A stretch of 64,000 bases of DNA from Streptomyces sp. SCL15-4 (GCF_033366695.1 NZ_JAOBTQ010000001.1:6076001-6140000); one strand, 5' to 3'; shown: positions 25,815 to 38,353, counted from the first letter of the stretch. Notes: generated by a model not told the origin, from the sequence alone. Made by a program: numbers and translations.

Positions 25815-26843
25815 ATGCGGGTCGCAGTACTGACCGGAGGCGGCGACTGCCCCGGGCTCAATGCCGTCATCCGGGGCATCGTCCGCAAGGGCGCGCAGGA
25901 GTACGGCCATGACTTCGTCGGCTTCCGGGACGGCTGGCGCGGTCCCCTGGAGAACGACACCGTCCGTCTCGACATCCCCGCCGTGCGCGGCATCCTGCCC
26001 CGCGGCGGGACCATCCTCGGCTCCTCCCGGACCAATCCGCTCAAGGTGCGCGACGGCATCCGCAGGATCAAGGACAATCTGGCCAAGCAGGAGATCCAGG
26101 CGCTCGTCGCGATCGGCGGCGAGGACACCCTCGGGGTCGCGGCACGGCTGTACGACGAGTACGGCGTGCCCTGCGTCGGCGTGCCGAAGACCATCGACAA
26201 CGACCTGTCCGCCACCGACTACACCTTCGGCTTCGACACCGCCGTCAACATCGCCACCGAGGCCATCGACCGGCTGCACACCACCGCCGAGTCCCACATG
26301 CGGGTGCTGGTGGTGGAGGTGATGGGCCGGCACGCCGGCTGGATCGCGCTGCACTCGGGCCTCGCCGGCGGCGCCAACGTCATCCTCATCCCCGAGCAGC
26401 GCTTCGACGTCGACCAGGTCTGCGACTGGGTGACCTCCCGGTTCCAGGCGTCCTACGCGCCGATCGTCGTCATCGCCGAGGGCGCCATGCCGAAGGACGG
26501 CGAGGTGGTGCTCAAGGACGACTCGCGGGACTCCTTCGGGCACGTCCGGCTGTCCGGCGTGGGCGAGTGGCTGGGCAGGGAGATCGAGAAGCGCACCGGC
26601 AAGGAGGCGCGCACCACGGTCCTCGGGCACGTCCAGCGCGGCGGCACGCCCAGCGCCTTCGACCGCTGGCTCGCCACCCGCTTCGGCCTGCACGCCATCG
26701 ACTGCGTGCACGAGGGGGACTTCGGACGCATGGTCGCCCTGCGCGGCACCGACATCGTCCGCGTCCCCCTCACCGAGGCCACGGCCCGGCTGAAGACCGT
26801 CGACCCGGAGCTGTACCAGGAGGCCGGCGTCTTCTTCGGCTGA
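25815..26843 (+). CDS. pfkA: 6-phosphofructokinase, group III; possibly pyrophosphate-dependent
   Basis: A 342-residue phosphofructokinase that converts fructose 6-phosphate to fructose 1,6-bisphosphate. TGGGDCPGLNA, PKTIDNDL with the catalytic aspartates, and MGRHAGWIA are intact. The donor-specificity site reads GGEDT: residue 104 is Asp, and the pair is completed by Lys125 in PKTIDND. In this family Gly104 goes with ATP, while Asp104 plus Lys124 (Escherichia coli numbering) is the pyrophosphate signature, as in the Amycolatopsis enzyme. Streptomyces coelicolor has three pfkA genes; this one is in the pfkA2 position. AAGGGA lies before the ATG. Convergent with the anthranilate synthase gene with a 24-base gap. 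Confidence 0.93.
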   Translation: MRVAVLTGGGDCPGLNAVIRGIVRKGAQEYGHDFVGFRDGWRGPLENDTVRLDIPAVRGILPRGGTILGSSRTNPLKVRDGIRRIKDNLAKQEIQALVAIGGEDTLGVAARLYDEYGVPCVGVPKTIDNDLSATDYTFGFDTAVNIATEAIDRLHTTAESHMRVLVVEVMGRHAGWIALHSGLAGGANVILIPEQRFDVDQVCDWVTSRFQASYAPIVVIAEGAMPKDGEVVLKDDSRDSFGHVRLSGVGEWLGREIEKRTGKEARTTVLGHVQRGGTPSAFDRWLATRFGLHAIDCVHEGDFGRMVALRGTDIVRVPLTEATARLKTVDPELYQEAGVFFG

Positions 26844-26867
26844 CGGCCGCCGGCCGGACCACCCGGG

Positions 26868-30339
<3,472 letters not shown>

Positions 30340-30420
30340 CCGGCGGCCGATGAGCCATCCTGGGGCGCGGATCACACCGGATCCGCGCCCCACCCGCTTT
30401 TCCGGGCGCCGGGGCATGGG

Positions 30421-30439
30421 TAAGGTTAGGTTTGCCTCA
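30421..30439 (+). promoter_or_regulatory. Iron box (DmdR1/IdeR-type operator) before bfd
   Basis: TAAGGTTAGGTTTGCCTCA agrees with the actinobacterial iron box TTAGGTTAGGCTCACCTAA at 14 of 19 positions, including the key TTAGG and CCT blocks. It lies 52 bases before the bfd start, where an iron-loaded DmdR1/IdeR repressor would block transcription. Confidence 0.72.
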
Positions 30440-30490
30440 CCGGAACGGGGAGAGCACCGAACAGCGAACCCCTCGGGGAGGTGAACCCGC

Positions 30491-30715
30491 GTGTACGTCT
30501 GCAGTTGCTTCGGCATCACCGAGGACCAGGTCAAGCAGCACGCGGAGAACGGCGCCTGCACCCCGCGCCAGATCGCCTCCGCCTGCAAGGCCGGCACCGA
30601 CTGCGGCGGCTGCGTCCGGCGCATCCAGGCCCTGCTCGGCCGCGGTGCCTGCCCGCGCCGGGAGCTGATCGAGCAGCACGCCCCGGCCCTCGCGCGACTG
30701 GACGACGCGGCCTAA
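30491..30715 (+). CDS. bfd: Bacterioferritin-associated ferredoxin, [2Fe-2S]
   Basis: A 74-residue BFD-like protein. The [2Fe-2S] cluster cysteines are in CSC at residues 4 and 6 and in the later CGGC pair, with the usual helical spacer between. Bfd proteins donate electrons to bacterioferritin so that stored ferric iron is released. It faces the bacterioferritin gene, and the two stop codons overlap by two bases. An iron box upstream suggests induction in iron starvation, when mobilisation is needed. GTG start with GGGGAGGTG upstream. Confidence 0.9.
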   Translation: MYVCSCFGITEDQVKQHAENGACTPRQIASACKAGTDCGGCVRRIQALLGRGACPRRELIEQHAPALARLDDAA

Positions 30716-31218
30716 CCGGCCGTGCCCGGGCCGGAGGAGTCCGGCTGGCTCTGCTCGACGACGGTCGACAGATAGAGCGCCTCGCCCAGCTTGTCCACCA
30801 GCTCCAGCTGGGTGTCCAGGTAGTCGATGTGGTGCTCCTCGTCGGCGAGGATCGCCTCGAAGACGTTGGCCGACGTGATGTCGTCCTTCTCCCGCATCAG
30901 CTGCACGCCCCGGCGCAGCCGGTCGATGGCCTCGATCTCGACCTGCCGGTCGGCCTGGAACATCTCGGTCACCGTCTGTCCGACCCGCACGTGGAACAGC
31001 CGCTGGTAGTTGGGCAGCCCGTCGAGGAGCAGGATGCGGTCGGTGAGGATCTCGGCGTGCCGCATCTCGTCGAACGACTCGGCCCGGGTGTACCGGGCGA
31101 GCTTGGTCCAGCCCTTGTGGTCCTGGAGCTTGGCGTGCAGGAAGTACTGGTTGATCGCGGTCAGCTCGGCGGTCAGCTGTTCGTTCAGTAGTTCGATGAC
31201 CTCGGGGTCGCCTTGCAT
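30712..31218 (-). CDS. bfr: Bacterioferritin
   Basis: A 168-residue heme-containing ferritin that oxidises and stores iron in a 24-subunit shell. All di-iron ferroxidase ligands are present (Glu18, Glu51, His54, Glu94, Glu127, His130), and Met52 is the heme ligand that distinguishes bacterioferritin from ferritin. The ATG at 31218 follows AAGGAG. Convergent with bfd, sharing bases of the stop codons, so no terminator can separate them. Confidence 0.96.
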   Translation of the reverse strand: MQGDPEVIELLNEQLTAELTAINQYFLHAKLQDHKGWTKLARYTRAESFDEMRHAEILTDRILLLDGLPNYQRLFHVRVGQTVTEMFQADRQVEIEAIDRLRRGVQLMREKDDITSANVFEAILADEEHHIDYLDTQLELVDKLGEALYLSTVVEQSQPDSSGPGTAG

Positions 31219-31291
31219 GCTGTGGACTCCTTCCGGGTGGGCCGGGCCGATAGGGCCGCATGATTGCACCGGCGAGGAAGATCGTCCAGTA

Positions 31292-31316
31292 AGTGCGTAC
31301 TTAGTAAGTTCGCACT
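31292..31316. promoter_or_regulatory. Near-perfect 25-bp palindrome, probable operator
   Basis: Arms AGTGCG and ACTTA pair with TAAGT and CGCACT around a central base; 11 of 12 pairs match. It lies between divergent bfr and the molybdopterin oxidoreductase gene. The same bases also form two direct copies of AGTAAGTkCG 14 bases apart. It looks like the binding site of a dimeric repressor, but no regulator gene adjoins it. Confidence 0.6.
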
Positions 31317-31387
31317 GAGTTGTAGGCAATTGTCCCATTCAGGGGTGGGTGGTCAGGGCAGTGCCCGGGGTCTGTCAGGATGGATAC

Positions 31388-32020
31388 ATGGGTCATCCGG
31401 TGGAGCGAGAGTCTGGGGCAGCGGCAGGGTCCGAGCTTCCGCCGGGTCAGCGGCTCCAGCGGGGCTGGCCGGTCACGCACTACGGGCCCGTGCCGAAGTT
31501 CCGGCCCGAACGCTGGGAGTTCCGGGTCTTCGGTGCCACCGCCGACGGCGGCAAGCACACCTGGACCCACGAGGAGTTCACGGCCCTGCCGTACACCACC
31601 GTGGTGGCCGATCTGCACTGCGTGACGAAGTACAGCATGCTCGGCGCGGAGTGGGGCGGGGTCCCGGCGAGCGCCGTCCTCGGCCTCGCGCCGCCGGCGC
31701 CGGACGTCACCCATGTGATGGTCTGGGCGGAGTACGGCTTCAGCTCGAACCTGCGCCTCGCGGACTTCTGCTCCGAGCGGACCATCTTCGCCACCCACAA
31801 GGACGGCGAGCTGCTCACCGCCGAGCACGGCTTCCCGGTCCGCCTGATCGTTCCCCATCTGTACGCCTGGAAGGGCCCGAAGTGGGTCCGGGGCGTGGAG
31901 TACATGACCGCCGACCGCCGCGGCTTCTGGGAGGAGCGCGGCTACCACAACATCGGCGACCCCTGGAAGGAGCAGCGCTACTCCTACCAGGAAGAGCCCG
32001 GGGACGGCCCCGAGCTCTGA
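31388..32020 (+). CDS. Molybdopterin-dependent oxidoreductase, sulfite-oxidase-like
   Basis: A 210-residue single-domain protein of the sulfite oxidase/MsrP fold. The cofactor cysteine is Cys78 in DLHCVTKYS, followed by the typical WGGVP; RLIVPHLYAWKGPKWV is the conserved cofactor-binding loop and GYHNIGDPWKEQRY the family's C-terminal signature. There is no signal peptide, unlike periplasmic MsrP, so it probably acts in the cytoplasm. Start ATG 31388 with a weak AGGA upstream. Substrate unknown. It is divergent from bfr across a palindromic operator. Confidence 0.87.
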   Translation: MGHPVERESGAAAGSELPPGQRLQRGWPVTHYGPVPKFRPERWEFRVFGATADGGKHTWTHEEFTALPYTTVVADLHCVTKYSMLGAEWGGVPASAVLGLAPPAPDVTHVMVWAEYGFSSNLRLADFCSERTIFATHKDGELLTAEHGFPVRLIVPHLYAWKGPKWVRGVEYMTADRRGFWEERGYHNIGDPWKEQRYSYQEEPGDGPEL

Positions 32021-32039
32021 GTCCTGGTGTCCGCGCGGC

Positions 32040-32573
32040 TCAGTGGTGGTACTGGTGCACCACCGCGTGGCCCTTGCCCCGGCCGATCGTCCACTTGTTG
32101 ACCGGCGTGGTCACCACGAAGGCGATCACCAGCGAGACGGCGAGCGAGACCCAGAACAGCGCGTCGCCCAGCATGGCGTCCATCGCCGACGGCCAGACCA
32201 GGATCACCCCGTTGTCGATCAGCTCCATCACCGCGATGGACAGCGTGTCCGCCGCCAGCGCCACCCGGAAGGCCGTACGGAGGTCGACACCGGCCCGCAG
32301 TACCCCGCGCAGGGTGAGCGAGTAGCCGAAGAAGAAGGCCAGCACGATCGCGAGCAGCATGGTCGGCAGATTGCCCCAGCCGAGTGCCGTGCCGAGGATC
32401 ATGCCCAGCACCTCGCCGACGGCGCACCCGGTCAGGCAGTGCAGGGTGGCCTGGGCGGCCGTGGACCAGGTGGCGGCGGGAGCGTGGTGGTGCCCGTGCT
32501 CGCCGTGGTGGTGTCCGTGTCCGGCGTGCTCGCCGTGCCGGTGTTCGTGTCCGGCCTGTGCCTCGTGCCGCAT
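32040..32573 (-). CDS. DUF4396 His-rich membrane protein, probably copper-responsive
   Basis: A 177-residue membrane protein. The first 33 residues are packed with His (HEHRHGEH, HGHHHGEHGHHH) and look like a metal-binding tail; four or five hydrophobic spans of the DUF4396 family follow, with a Cys pair in LHCLTGCAVGE in the first span. The C-terminus again ends in His residues. A CsoR-type copper box lies 48 bases before the ATG, so copper induction is expected. A role in copper handling is an inference from that box and the His tail. A start four codons earlier is also possible. Confidence 0.8.
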   Translation of the reverse strand: MRHEAQAGHEHRHGEHAGHGHHHGEHGHHHAPAATWSTAAQATLHCLTGCAVGEVLGMILGTALGWGNLPTMLLAIVLAFFFGYSLTLRGVLRAGVDLRTAFRVALAADTLSIAVMELIDNGVILVWPSAMDAMLGDALFWVSLAVSLVIAFVVTTPVNKWTIGRGKGHAVVHQYHH

Positions 32574-32620
32574 GACTGCCCCCATGTCAGGTAGTGGTTC
32601 CCGCACTCGGCAGGAATCAT

Positions 32621-32637
32621 ATACCCCCCAGGGGTAT
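32621..32637 (-). promoter_or_regulatory. CsoR-type copper operator
   Basis: ATACCCCCCAGGGGTAT has 7-base arms (ATACCCC and GGGGTAT) around a 3-base centre, matching the CsoR operator form TACCCC...GGGGTA. It lies between the nfo stop and the DUF4396 start, at the expected promoter position. CsoR repressors leave such sites when they bind Cu(I). Confidence 0.8.
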
Positions 32638-32641
32638 TCCG

Positions 32642-33520
32642 TCAGTCGTGGCGAAGTTTCTTCAGCCGCTCCACGTCCGCCGCGTGCCCCTCCTTGCCGC
32701 CCGGTGTCTCGATGACCAGCGGAACGCCCTCCGTCGCCGGGTGGGTCATGAGCGCCCGGAAGGGGTCCTCGCCGATGTGGCCGGCGCCGATGTTCGCGTG
32801 CCGGTCCTTGTGCGCGCCCACCACGTCCTTGGAGTCGTTGGCGTGGATCAGCTTCAGCCGGCCGGCGCCGACGGTCTCCACCAGCAGGTCCAGCGTCCGG
32901 TGCATCCCGCTCGGCCCGGTCAGGTCGTGCCCGGCGGCGAAGACGTGGCAGGTGTCCAGGCACACGCCGAGCTTCGGGTGGGAGTCCAGGGCCTCGAAGT
33001 ACGGCCCGAGGTCCCAGGTGCGCGAGCACAGCGAGGCGCCCTGCCCGGCCGTCGACTCCAGCAGCAGGAAGGGATCGTCGTCGTGGGTCAGCTCGTCCAG
33101 CAGCGGCAGCAGGTGCTCGCGCACCTGCTTCAGCGCCACCTCCCGGGCCCGGCCGCCGGTCGCGCTGCCGGTGTGCACCACCACACCGAGCGCGCCGATC
33201 TCCCGCCCGCGCCGCAGCGAGTGCCGCAGCGACTCCACCGACCGCTCCACGGTCGCCTCGGTGTGCGAGCCGAAGTTGATCAGGTACGGCGCGTGCACAT
33301 AGGCCGGGATCGACTCCTCGGCGCACGCCTGCCGGAACGCCTCGTCCTGCCGCGGATTGCCGGCGGGCGTGGCCCAGCCGCGCGGGTTGGCGACGAAGAC
33401 CTGCACGGTCTCCGCCTTCAGGTCGCGGGCGTAGGACAGCCCGACGGAGTGCAGGCCGCCGGCCACGGGGACATGGCTGCCGACGGGGTTGCGGGGGAGG
33501 GGGGACTGAACGGGACTCAC
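32642..33520 (-). CDS. nfo: Deoxyribonuclease IV (endonuclease IV)
   Basis: A 292-residue AP endonuclease that nicks DNA 5' to abasic sites in base excision repair. The TIM-barrel metal ligands appear in order: SHVPVAGG, HAPYLIN, VVVHTG, LLLEST, CLDTCHVFAAGHD, HANDSKD, DRHANIGAGHIG and VIETPGGKEG. Its GTG start at 33520 has only a weak purine-rich site before it. It lies between the copper-responsive membrane gene and the kinase gene in the same direction, with a regulatory box at its 3' side, so it is probably a separate unit. Confidence 0.92.
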   Translation of the reverse strand: MSPVQSPLPRNPVGSHVPVAGGLHSVGLSYARDLKAETVQVFVANPRGWATPAGNPRQDEAFRQACAEESIPAYVHAPYLINFGSHTEATVERSVESLRHSLRRGREIGALGVVVHTGSATGGRAREVALKQVREHLLPLLDELTHDDDPFLLLESTAGQGASLCSRTWDLGPYFEALDSHPKLGVCLDTCHVFAAGHDLTGPSGMHRTLDLLVETVGAGRLKLIHANDSKDVVGAHKDRHANIGAGHIGEDPFRALMTHPATEGVPLVIETPGGKEGHAADVERLKKLRHD

Positions 33521-33577
33521 CCGTTCAGGGTGTCACGTCCGTCCCCGCCCCCGGACCGCGCTCCGCGGTGAGACCGG

Positions 33578-35518
33578 TCACCGGATGGTGATCTTGATGG
33601 TGGAGCCCTTGGGCGCCGTGTCGCCGCCGTCCACCGACTGCTTCTTCACGGTGTCGCCGAACAGCCCGAGCAGCCCGCGGTCCTCGTCCACGTCGAAGCC
33701 CGCGTCCTCCAGCGCCTCGTGGGCGTCGTCCACGCTGTCGCCGACCACGTCCGGGACCTCGACCATCTCCGGCCCCTTGGACAGCGTCAGCGTCACCGTG
33801 TCGCCCTCGGCGGCCTCGCCGCCCTCGTCCGGGCTCTGCGCGGCGACGGTGTCCTCGTCGAACTCGGAGGAGTGGATCCGCTCGGCGGCGACCCTCACCT
33901 TCAGCCCGGCGTCCGCCAGCTCCTCCCGCGCGCTGTCCAGGTCGTCGCCGGTGACGTCCGGCACGTCGACCGGGCCGCCCTTGCTGACGGTCAGCGCGAT
34001 GGCCGAGCCCGCGTGCCGCTTCGTGCCCGCGTCCGGCGTCGTACGGACCACCGACCCTCTCGGCACGTCCTCGCTGAACTCGCGGGTGACCATGCCCGGC
34101 TCCAGGCCGTCCGCCTTCAGCCGCGCCCGCGCCTTCGCCAGGGACTGCCCCTCCACGTTCGGCACGTTCACCGTCTCCGGGCCGAGCGACACGGTCAGCG
34201 TGACCTTGCCGTGGTCCCGTATCCGGGCGCCGGGCGCCGGGTCGGAGCCGATCACCGTGCCCCGGTCGACGGTGTCGCTGTAGGCCCGCTTGACCTGGCC
34301 GACGTCCAGCCCGGCCGACTCCAGCCGGTCCCGGGCCTGCGCCTCGGTCTTCGCCAGCAGCGGCGGCACCTCGGTGAACTGGCCCGAGTTGATGTACCAG
34401 ACCCCGGCGCCCACGCCGAGCACCAGCAGCACGGCCACGACCAGCGCCAGCACCGTGCGCGGGGGCCGCGCCAGGCGCCGGCGGGGCGGCACGGGCGGGG
34501 CCTGCAGCCGGGCGGTGAGGCCGGCGCCGTCCGCGCCGGGGCCCGCGGAGGCGTCCTCGTCGGCCGGCCGGGGCCGCGGCACGGTCAGCGCGCGCGGGAT
34601 CACGCTCGTACGGTCCTCGGCGTTGTCGTGCCCGGCGGTCAGCGCCTGCGGCGGCAGCGCGTCCAGCTGCTCGTCGGTCAGCGTCAGCCGGGCCGCGCGC
34701 GTCAGGGCGAGCAGCGCCACCGCGTCCTCGGGGCGCGGCTCCGGGGTGCGCGCGGTGGCCGACGCCACCAGCTCGTCCAGCGCGCCGGGCAGGCCCGGCA
34801 CCAGCGCGGAGGGCGGGGGCACGTCGGCGTGCAGGTGCTGGTAGAGCACCTGGGCCGGGGACTGTCCGGAGAACGGCTTCGCGCCGGTCAGCATCTCGTA
34901 CAGGACCACCCCGCACGCGTACACGTCGACGCGCGGGTCGGTGGTGCCGTTCTCGATCTGCTCGGGCGCGAGGTAGGAGACGGTGCCGAGCACGGCGCCC
35001 GTCGTGCTGGTCACCGTGTCCACGGAGCGCACCAGCCCGAAGTCGGCCACCTTGACCCGGCCGTCGTCGCCGATCAGCACGTTCTCCGGCTTCATGTCCC
35101 GGTGCACGAACCCGGCCCGGTGCGCGGCGCCGAGCGCGGCGAGTACCGGCTCCAGGATGTCCAGCGCGGCCCGCGGCTGCACGGCCCCGCGCTCGCGCAG
35201 CACGTCCCGCAGGGTGCAGCCGGCGATGTACTCCATCGCCAGATAGACGTACGACCCGTCGGTGCCCTGGTCGAAGACCTGCACCACGTTCGGGTGGTCC
35301 AGCCGGGCGACCGACTTGGCCTCCCGGATGAACCGCTCGACGAAGGCCCCGTCGGCCGCGAGCGCCGGGTGCATCACCTTCAGCGCGAGCACACGGTCCA
35401 GGCGGGTGTCCAGGGCCCGGTAGACCGTGGCCATCCCGCCCGCCGCGATCCGCGCGTCGACGCGGTACCGGCCGTCGAGCACCTGCCCGACGAGGGGGTC
35501 CTGAAGGGTCGTATCCAC
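33578..35518 (-). CDS. PASTA-domain Ser/Thr protein kinase (PknB/PknL type)
   Basis: A 646-residue membrane receptor kinase. Residues about 17-280 are the kinase domain: Lys47, HRD at 139-141 and DFG from Asp159 are intact, and the activation loop is rich in Thr and Ser. A Pro/Arg-rich juxtamembrane region, one membrane span (TVLALVVAVLLVLGVGAGVWY) and four extracellular PASTA repeats follow; PASTA domains sense muropeptides or lipid II. PASTA kinases control growth and division. TAGACT ends eight bases before the GTG and there is no ribosome binding site, so it is probably leaderless. An Rv2175c-like protein, whose homologue is a substrate of PknL in mycobacteria, lies 4 kb away. Confidence 0.93.
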   Translation of the reverse strand: MDTTLQDPLVGQVLDGRYRVDARIAAGGMATVYRALDTRLDRVLALKVMHPALAADGAFVERFIREAKSVARLDHPNVVQVFDQGTDGSYVYLAMEYIAGCTLRDVLRERGAVQPRAALDILEPVLAALGAAHRAGFVHRDMKPENVLIGDDGRVKVADFGLVRSVDTVTSTTGAVLGTVSYLAPEQIENGTTDPRVDVYACGVVLYEMLTGAKPFSGQSPAQVLYQHLHADVPPPSALVPGLPGALDELVASATARTPEPRPEDAVALLALTRAARLTLTDEQLDALPPQALTAGHDNAEDRTSVIPRALTVPRPRPADEDASAGPGADGAGLTARLQAPPVPPRRRLARPPRTVLALVVAVLLVLGVGAGVWYINSGQFTEVPPLLAKTEAQARDRLESAGLDVGQVKRAYSDTVDRGTVIGSDPAPGARIRDHGKVTLTVSLGPETVNVPNVEGQSLAKARARLKADGLEPGMVTREFSEDVPRGSVVRTTPDAGTKRHAGSAIALTVSKGGPVDVPDVTGDDLDSAREELADAGLKVRVAAERIHSSEFDEDTVAAQSPDEGGEAAEGDTVTLTLSKGPEMVEVPDVVGDSVDDAHEALEDAGFDVDEDRGLLGLFGDTVKKQSVDGGDTAPKGSTIKITIR

Positions 35519-35632
35519 GCAGGCGAGTCTACGAGGACCGACCGGCGGACCCGCCCGCCCGTCGCGGACCGCACCGGTACTGAAGCCGACCTGTGACGCG
35601 ACACACGCGAGCGACGGGGGTCGCGGCACCGG

Positions 35633-36430
<798 letters not shown>

Positions 36431-36643
36431 TCAGCCTCCCTGTACGGCGGTGAGGACCTCGACGCGGTCGCCCTCGGCGAGCGCGGTCGTCGCCCACCGG
36501 GTGCGCGGGACGACGGTCTCGTTGACGGCGGCGGCCACCCCGCGCGGCGCCTCCGTGAGGGTGCCGACCAGCGCGTCCAGCGCGGTGCCGGGAGCGACGC
36601 GGCGGGGTTCGCCGTTGACGGAGATGGTGACGGAGTTGCTCAT
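36431..36643 (-). CDS. thiS: Sulfur carrier protein ThiS
   Basis: A 70-residue ubiquitin-like protein beginning with TISVNGEPRRV and ending in the obligatory Gly-Gly, which is adenylated and turned into a thiocarboxylate that delivers sulfur to thiazole. Its start overlaps the thiO stop (ATGA) and its stop lies three bases before thiG, so all three are co-translated. Confidence 0.96.
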   Translation of the reverse strand: MSNSVTISVNGEPRRVAPGTALDALVGTLTEAPRGVAAAVNETVVPRTRWATTALAEGDRVEVLTAVQGG

Positions 36644-37809
36644 ACGGGCTGCTCCAGCTGTTCCGTGGGTGCGGCGCCGAAGCGCCGGGGAGTGAACGGA
36701 CGTGCCTCTTCCGGAAGCTCGCCGGTGACCAGGGTGTGCGCCAGTACGTCCCCGGTGACCGGAGTGAGCAGCACCCCGTTGCGGTAGTGCCCGGTGGCCA
36801 GCAGCAGTCCGGCCAGGGCGGACGGGCCGAGCAGCGGCGCGTTGTCCGGGGAGCCGGGGCGCAGTCCGGCCCGGGTCTCGGTGAGCGGCAGCTCGGTGAT
36901 GCCGGGCACCAGCTCGTGGGCGTCGCGCAGCAGCTCGTACACGCCGCCGGCGGTGACCGTGGTGTCCCAGCCCAGCTCCTCGCTGGTGGCGCCGACGACC
37001 AGCTCGCCGTTCTCCCGGGGCACCAGGTAGACCTGGCCGCCGCGCACCACGGCCCGCACGGTCCGGCTCAGGAACGGTGCGTACCGGGGCGGCACGGTCA
37101 GCCGCAGCACCTGCCCCTTGACCGGCCGCACCGGAGGCAGCGCCTCGGCCGGCACGCCCGCGAGGCAGCCGCTCAGGCTGCCCGCCGCGAGCACCACCTG
37201 CCCCGCGTGGAGCGCGGTCCCGTCGGCCGTGGTGACTCCGGCGGCCCGGTCCCCGGCCACGTCCAGGCGCTCGGCCCGGACGCGGTGGAACGCCACACCG
37301 GACCGCTCGCAGGCGACGACCAGGGCCGCGGCCAGCCGGCGCGGATCGATCTGGTGGTCGCCGTCGACCCGCAGCCCGCCGCGCACCCCCGGCGCGAGCA
37401 TCGGCTCCAGACGCCGGCACTCCCGCCCGGTCAGCCACTCCGACTCCAGGCCGTGGCGCTGCTGGAGGGCGTGCAGTTCGCGCAGGTGGGCGCGGTCGTC
37501 GGCGTCCAGCGCGACGGCGAGGGTGCCGCAGCGGCGGTAGCCGAGGTCGTGGCCGGTCAGCTCGGTCAGCTCGGCCGCGAACTGCGGATAGCGGTGCGCG
37601 GACGCCAGGTTCAGGCCGAGCAGGGTCTCCTCGCCGTAGTGCAGCTCGGTGACCGCGGCCAGCATCCCGGCCGCCACCCGGGCGGCCCCGCCCCCGGGTC
37701 CGGGGTCCACGACGGCCGTGGCGAGCCCGCGCTGCGCGGCACGCCAGGCCGTGACCAGGCCGATGATCCCGCCCCCGATGACGAGGACGTCGGACGTACG
37801 TGACGACAT
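36640..37809 (-). CDS. thiO: Glycine oxidase
   Basis: A 389-residue FAD enzyme that oxidises glycine to dehydroglycine for thiazole formation. The N-terminal Rossmann motif is VIGGGIIGLVTAWRAA, and the late GLRPGSPDNAPLLGPS and TGHYRNGVLLTP segments are typical of DAO-family glycine oxidases. It is the first gene of the thiOSG operon, which starts after a TPP riboswitch. Start ATG 37809 is preceded by GAAGGGAGGGG. Confidence 0.94.
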   Translation of the reverse strand: MSSRTSDVLVIGGGIIGLVTAWRAAQRGLATAVVDPGPGGGAARVAAGMLAAVTELHYGEETLLGLNLASAHRYPQFAAELTELTGHDLGYRRCGTLAVALDADDRAHLRELHALQQRHGLESEWLTGRECRRLEPMLAPGVRGGLRVDGDHQIDPRRLAAALVVACERSGVAFHRVRAERLDVAGDRAAGVTTADGTALHAGQVVLAAGSLSGCLAGVPAEALPPVRPVKGQVLRLTVPPRYAPFLSRTVRAVVRGGQVYLVPRENGELVVGATSEELGWDTTVTAGGVYELLRDAHELVPGITELPLTETRAGLRPGSPDNAPLLGPSALAGLLLATGHYRNGVLLTPVTGDVLAHTLVTGELPEEARPFTPRRFGAAPTEQLEQPV

Positions 37810-37823
37810 GGGCGGTAAGCCCC

Positions 37824-37915
37824 TCCCTTCGCCGGCATGACCCGGATCAGGTTCGTACGGTCGGAGGCCGCGAGCCTCCCTCTCAGCCCGGTCGTCCGGG
37901 CTCCCGCGAGTGCTT
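37824..37915 (-). promoter_or_regulatory. TPP riboswitch (THI element)
   Basis: On the minus strand the element shows CTCGCGGGAGCC, then GGGCTGAGAGGG, and further on CCTGATCCGGGTCATGCCGG followed by CGAAGGGA, the conserved order of the thiamine pyrophosphate aptamer. The final AAGGGA is part of, or adjoins, the thiO ribosome binding site, so repression is probably at translation initiation. Confidence 0.95.
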
Positions 37916-37970
37916 GTACGGTGGCCACCCTAGCCCGCCGTCCTCCTCACCCGTAAGGGAGCCCCGTTTC

Positions 37971-38321
37971 ATGGCCCGTTCGCTCGACGGACTGTTCTTC
38001 GCCCCCGTGTCGGACCAGGCCCCGGGCCAGGTGGGCACCCGCACCCGGTTCGCCTACCACGAGAAGGACGGCGAGATCTGGGCCGACTACGCGGGCGGCG
38101 ATGTCGTGCGCGGCCATCTGGTCGGCACCCGTGAGGGGGACCGGCTGGACTTCCGGTACGTGCAGCTCAGGACCGACGGGACGACCGCCTCCGGGCACTG
38201 CGTGTCCATGGTCGAGGAACTGGCGGACGGGCGGCTGCGGCTGGCGGAGACCTGGGAGTGGGAGTCCGCGCCGGGCCGTGGCACCAGCGTTGTGGAGCAG
38301 GTCACCGAGCACACCCGCTGA
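37971..38321 (+). CDS. Conserved hypothetical protein, beta-rich
   Basis: A 116-residue soluble protein with alternating short strands (TRTRFAYHEKDGEIWADYAGGDVVRGHLVG) and the ending RLAETWEWESAPGRGTSVVEQV. I recognise it as a conserved small bacterial family, sometimes called an N-acetylglutamate synthase in databases without evidence; I assign no function. AAGGGA lies ten bases before the ATG. It is divergent from thiO and 32 bases upstream of the FAD oxidoreductase. Confidence 0.75.
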   Translation: MARSLDGLFFAPVSDQAPGQVGTRTRFAYHEKDGEIWADYAGGDVVRGHLVGTREGDRLDFRYVQLRTDGTTASGHCVSMVEELADGRLRLAETWEWESAPGRGTSVVEQVTEHTR

Positions 38322-38353
38322 CTGACGTTCCGTCATGTGTCTAAGGTGATCGC

